Made by a program: the position numbers and the translations under genes
The notes under the pieces: generated by a model
The model's database searches: none
Told to the model about the DNA's origin: nothing
The model's input: the letters and a program-made list of their open reading frames with translations, nothing else
NCBI GenBank assembly: GCA_024401995.1
Contig: JAKSJZ010000001.1
Span: 1 to 64,000, forward strand
Length of the DNA stretch: 64,000 nucleotides
Origin: Bacteroidales bacterium
Lineage (GTDB): Bacteria; Bacteroidota; Bacteroidia; Bacteroidales; UBA932
Direction: 5' to 3'
Shown: positions 61,297 through 64,000 of the stretch, in pieces
Layout of the letters: the number at the start of each line of letters is the position of its first letter
Numbering within the stretch: position 1 is the stretch's first letter

Positions 61297-63105
61297 ATGA
61301 AAAAATATATATTCATCATACTTGCGGCATCCGTACTTGCGGGATGCGTTGATCAGTTGAACAAGTTTCCCCTCGATCGGGAGACCGACGAAACCTTCTT
61401 CTCTTCGGAAACCGACCTGGTTGCCTTCAGCAATTCCTTCTATTCGCTGTTCCCCAGTCCGGACGAAAGGGCTTCCGTGCGGTCCGGAATGATTGCCTTC
61501 GACAACGCGGACAACATCTTCTCCAAAACGCAGAGCTCCGAGGTCCGGGGCAACCGCACCGTCCCTTCCAGCGGCAACGGCTGGACCTTCACGAAATTGA
61601 GGGACATCAACACGATGCTGGACCACATCGATCGGTGCAAGGATCCCGAGGTTCACGCCAAGTACAAGGCTCTGGCAAGGTTCTTCCGCGCATACTTCTA
61701 CTTCGACAAAATCCGCATTTTCGGGGACGTTCCCTGGTGCGGCACACAGCTCTGGGACAATTCTCCCGAACTTTACAACCCACGCGACAACCGGGAGGTG
61801 GTGATGCAGAAAATCGTGGAGGACCTCCTGTTCGCCATCGACAGCCTGCCCGACAAAAAATCCGTATATACCGTCACCAAATATACCGCCCAGGCGCTCC
61901 TGTCACGCGTGGCCCTGTTCGAAGGGACATTCCGCAAATACCACGACTACCAAGTCCCCGACTCCGTTGCCAACCCACACTCGGCGAACTGGTATCTGGG
62001 GCTTTGCGTCAGTGTGTCCAAGGACTTCATAGACGAAGGCAAGTACACGATTTACTCGACCGGCAATCCTGACAAGGATTACCTTCATCTTTTCACCGCT
62101 GAAAAATATGAGGGCGACCCGACGGCGGACGAAGTCATCCTGGCCGAAAATTTCAACTCCGAATACGGCAGAAGCCACAACGTCAACAACATCACCATAG
62201 CGACTTCGAAGGACTGTCCGGGTATGAGCCGTAAAGCTGTCGCCTCCTACCTCAACGCTGACGGCACGCGCTTCACCGACACTGCCGACTGGGAGAAGAA
62301 ATCCTTCTTCGAAGAGACGCAGGGCCGTGACCCGCGCCTTGCCCAGAGCATCCGCACCCCCGGCTACAAGAGAATAGGCCGCGACAACACCGAGGCTCCC
62401 CTGTTCGGCTCGACGGTGAGCGGATACCAGCTCATAAAGCACGTTCAGGCGCCGGGAGACGGAGACATCAAGGACAAGGACGGCAAGTCGGATGCCGACA
62501 TCATCGTCTTCCGGGCCGCGGAGGTTTATCTCAACTATGCCGAGGCCAAAGCCGAACTCGGGACAATATCACAGAACGACCTTGACATTTCCGTCAACAG
62601 AATCCGGGCACGTGTAAATATGCCCGCCCTGGAGGTCAGCGTGCCTTTGGACACTTTCCTGACAAGCGCTGCCTGGGGTGGATATACGGGCACTACGAAC
62701 CCCCTCATACTCGAACTGCGCCGCGAACGCTGCGTCGAACTCGGCCAGGAGGGCCACAGATACTTCGACCTTATGCGCTGGAAAGAGGGCAAAATTCTGG
62801 AGAAACCGATGTACGGCATGTACTTCCCGGCAGACACCTCCGGCCTGTATGACCTTGACAGGGACGGAAATTTCGACGTTTATCTGTACAGCGATCAGAA
62901 AGACGCGACCAAGGCCGGCAAGGCAAAGTACAATTACAAGTTGAACGCTGAAATTTACCTTACCGGGGGTGACCACGGTATGGTCTTCCCCCACAAGAAC
63001 AGTCCGGGAAAATGGGATGAGGACAAGGATTATCTCTACCCCATCCCCTACGGGGAAATCCAGCTCAATCCCAATCTGGCGCAAAACCCGGGGTGGACAT
63101 TATGA
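61297..63105 (+). CDS. susD: SusD/RagB-type surface lipoprotein
   Basis: SusD binds substrate on the cell surface and closes over SusC. The 602-residue product from ATG 61297 begins MKKYIFIILAASVLAGCVDQ with a LAGC lipobox, then TPR-like helices (ALARFFRAYFYFDKIRIFGD, YTAQALLSRVALFEGTF), and the C-terminal family part (FRAAEVYLNYAEAKAELGTI, LRRERCVELGQEGHRYFDLM, RWKEG). ATG at 61288 is an alternative start. Its last codons overlap the following gene in ATGA. The ligand is not predictable. Confidence 0.95.
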   Translation: MKKYIFIILAASVLAGCVDQLNKFPLDRETDETFFSSETDLVAFSNSFYSLFPSPDERASVRSGMIAFDNADNIFSKTQSSEVRGNRTVPSSGNGWTFTKLRDINTMLDHIDRCKDPEVHAKYKALARFFRAYFYFDKIRIFGDVPWCGTQLWDNSPELYNPRDNREVVMQKIVEDLLFAIDSLPDKKSVYTVTKYTAQALLSRVALFEGTFRKYHDYQVPDSVANPHSANWYLGLCVSVSKDFIDEGKYTIYSTGNPDKDYLHLFTAEKYEGDPTADEVILAENFNSEYGRSHNVNNITIATSKDCPGMSRKAVASYLNADGTRFTDTADWEKKSFFEETQGRDPRLAQSIRTPGYKRIGRDNTEAPLFGSTVSGYQLIKHVQAPGDGDIKDKDGKSDADIIVFRAAEVYLNYAEAKAELGTISQNDLDISVNRIRARVNMPALEVSVPLDTFLTSAAWGGYTGTTNPLILELRRERCVELGQEGHRYFDLMRWKEGKILEKPMYGMYFPADTSGLYDLDRDGNFDVYLYSDQKDATKAGKAKYNYKLNAEIYLTGGDHGMVFPHKNSPGKWDEDKDYLYPIPYGEIQLNPNLAQNPGWTL

Positions 63106-64000
63106 TGACAACCATCAGAACCGTCTCCGTCCTGCCGCTCCTGCTGCTGGTCCTCTTCCGTCCCTGCCGGGCGGAGGACATACCGGTCAGGTGGGAGGAC
63201 AGGACGGTTGCCGACGGGGTCGTCTATCACGAATTCCTCGGGGTGGAACCCGTGAGCGGCGACCACCAGTTCGTTCATGTAGTGGAAATTGACCCCGGGA
63301 AAGGATACCGCCTTGCGGTGGATTATGATGCCGACTCCCCTCACATTGCTTCTGAAATCCACAGGAAACACAACGCCATTGTCACAATCAACGCCGGTTA
63401 TGAGGGAGAGGCCATCTTCATCAAAAGCGCCGGGAGGGTGATGCGCGACATCCAATGCGACACCATTCCCACTCCGGGACATGTTCCAAACTGGAAGAAC
63501 GACGGGGCGCTGTGTCTTTCCCCGGACGGCATTCCCGTCATCCTCAACACGATGCTCTGGCCGGAAGCCGGAGTGTCGGCCTACGGTCTGGCGGTCTCCA
63601 TACAACGCGAATTCTTCAGGAACAATCCCTGCCTGGATGCTTTTCCTGACATCATCTCCAGCGCTCCCCTGCTCATTGACGATTACAACCCGGTCGGAGA
63701 ATCCTTCGTGTCCGTGCCTCCCGAAGTTTTTACTTCTCTCGAATATGAAAACCCACAGCGGCACCAGGGGGTGCGCCATCCCAGAACGGCGGTCGCCCTC
63801 AAGGCAGACGGACATATTCTGCTGATTGTGGTTGACGGCCGACAGAAAGGCATATGTGAGGGATTCAGCGCAAAGGAACTTACAAGATTCCTTGCCGTGA
63901 ACTTCAATCCGCAATATGCCCTGAACCTGGATGGTGGCGGATCGAGCACCATGTGCATCCGGGGTCTGGGACACCCGACCACGCACGTGGTCAACTATCC
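63102..64000 (+). CDS. Phosphodiester glycosidase (NAGPA-like), cut by window edge
   Basis: The frame starts at ATG 63102, overlapping the susD stop, with a signal peptide (MMTTIRTVSVLPLLLLVLFR, PCRA) and runs off the window after about 299 residues. Core motifs fit the phosphodiester glycosidase family that includes human N-acetylglucosamine-1-phosphodiester alpha-N-acetylglucosaminidase: NAGYEGE near 108, HPRTAVAL, LIVVDGRQKGICEG and ALNLDGGGSSTM near 274-285. Those enzymes cleave a sugar from a phosphodiester. It implies that the locus may handle phosphodiester-linked glycans. The C terminus is not visible. Confidence 0.85.
   Translation, partial: MMTTIRTVSVLPLLLLVLFRPCRAEDIPVRWEDRTVADGVVYHEFLGVEPVSGDHQFVHVVEIDPGKGYRLAVDYDADSPHIASEIHRKHNAIVTINAGYEGEAIFIKSAGRVMRDIQCDTIPTPGHVPNWKNDGALCLSPDGIPVILNTMLWPEAGVSAYGLAVSIQREFFRNNPCLDAFPDIISSAPLLIDDYNPVGESFVSVPPEVFTSLEYENPQRHQGVRHPRTAVALKADGHILLIVVDGRQKGICEGFSAKELTRFLAVNFNPQYALNLDGGGSSTMCIRGLGHPTTHVVNY

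Noticed and set aside
60007..61656. 549-codon open frame on the minus strand
   Set aside because: It is antisense to susC and susD, both well supported.
1..64000. tRNA genes, rRNA genes, CRISPR arrays
   Set aside because: Gaps between genes were read on both strands; none holds a cloverleaf or a regular repeat-spacer pattern.

Overview
The window is chromosomal DNA from a member of the Bacteroidota, most likely order Bacteroidales. Support comes from a SusC/SusD pair, Bacteroidota-restricted families (DUF4270, DUF4294, DUF3098, DUF5106), a GH92 mannosidase, a second EF-G of the Bacteroides EF-G2 type, and promoters of the TTTG-N19/20-TAnnTTTG type instead of sigma-70 boxes. Base composition is clearly GC-rich by eye. 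Species cannot be set from the sequence alone. Coding density is very high: I found no gene-free stretch longer than about 210 bases, and no tRNA, rRNA, CRISPR array, transposase, integrase or prophage gene.

Layout. 1-5423 (minus): ribosomal genes in spc order, rplP-rpmC-rpsQ-rplN-rplX-rplE-rpsN-rpsH-rplF-rplR-rpsE-rpmD-rplO-secY, with secY cut by the left edge. 5635-17108: twelve genes of other function, namely DUF4294, an envelope operon (ftsX, DUF3098, uppP, lpxH), a starch-synthase-like protein with a DUF4270 lipoprotein, acpP, and a coupled MATE-nhaC-uvrC-pnuC operon. 17224-21095 (minus): the first half of the S10 operon, rplC-rplD-rplW-rplB-rpsS-rplV-rpsC. The normally continuous S10/spc array is therefore split between rpsC and rplP by about 11.8 kb, each half has its own promoter, and rpsJ does not precede rplC.

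21236-36371: a GH92 lipoprotein, then a seven-gene plus-strand operon (cdaA, mutS2, yraN, manC, aspartokinase-homoserine dehydrogenase, dapB, dapA) converging on a five-gene minus-strand operon (CBM9-like, murB, murA, dapF, ddh). Together these make meso-diaminopimelate and UDP-MurNAc for peptidoglycan, GDP-mannose, and c-di-AMP. 36430-45012: a ketopantoate-reductase-family protein facing a chain apbC, rsmA, aspS, enoate-reductase-like flavoenzyme, aconitase X large and small subunits. The last three enzyme types could form a reductive route from 2-oxoacid through hydroxyacid and enoate to saturated acid.

45063-53409: the GTPase-atypical EF-G paralogue and mutS, converging on a four-gene chain (DUF5106 thioredoxin-like lipoprotein, thyA, folA, NSS transporter) joined by three ATGA overlaps. 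53461-56752: a large secreted HExxH-motif protein with beta-propeller and beta-barrel character, and a CpXC zinc-ribbon protein. 56742-64000: galK, divergent from a polysaccharide-utilisation locus (susC, susD, and a phosphodiester glycosidase cut by the right edge).
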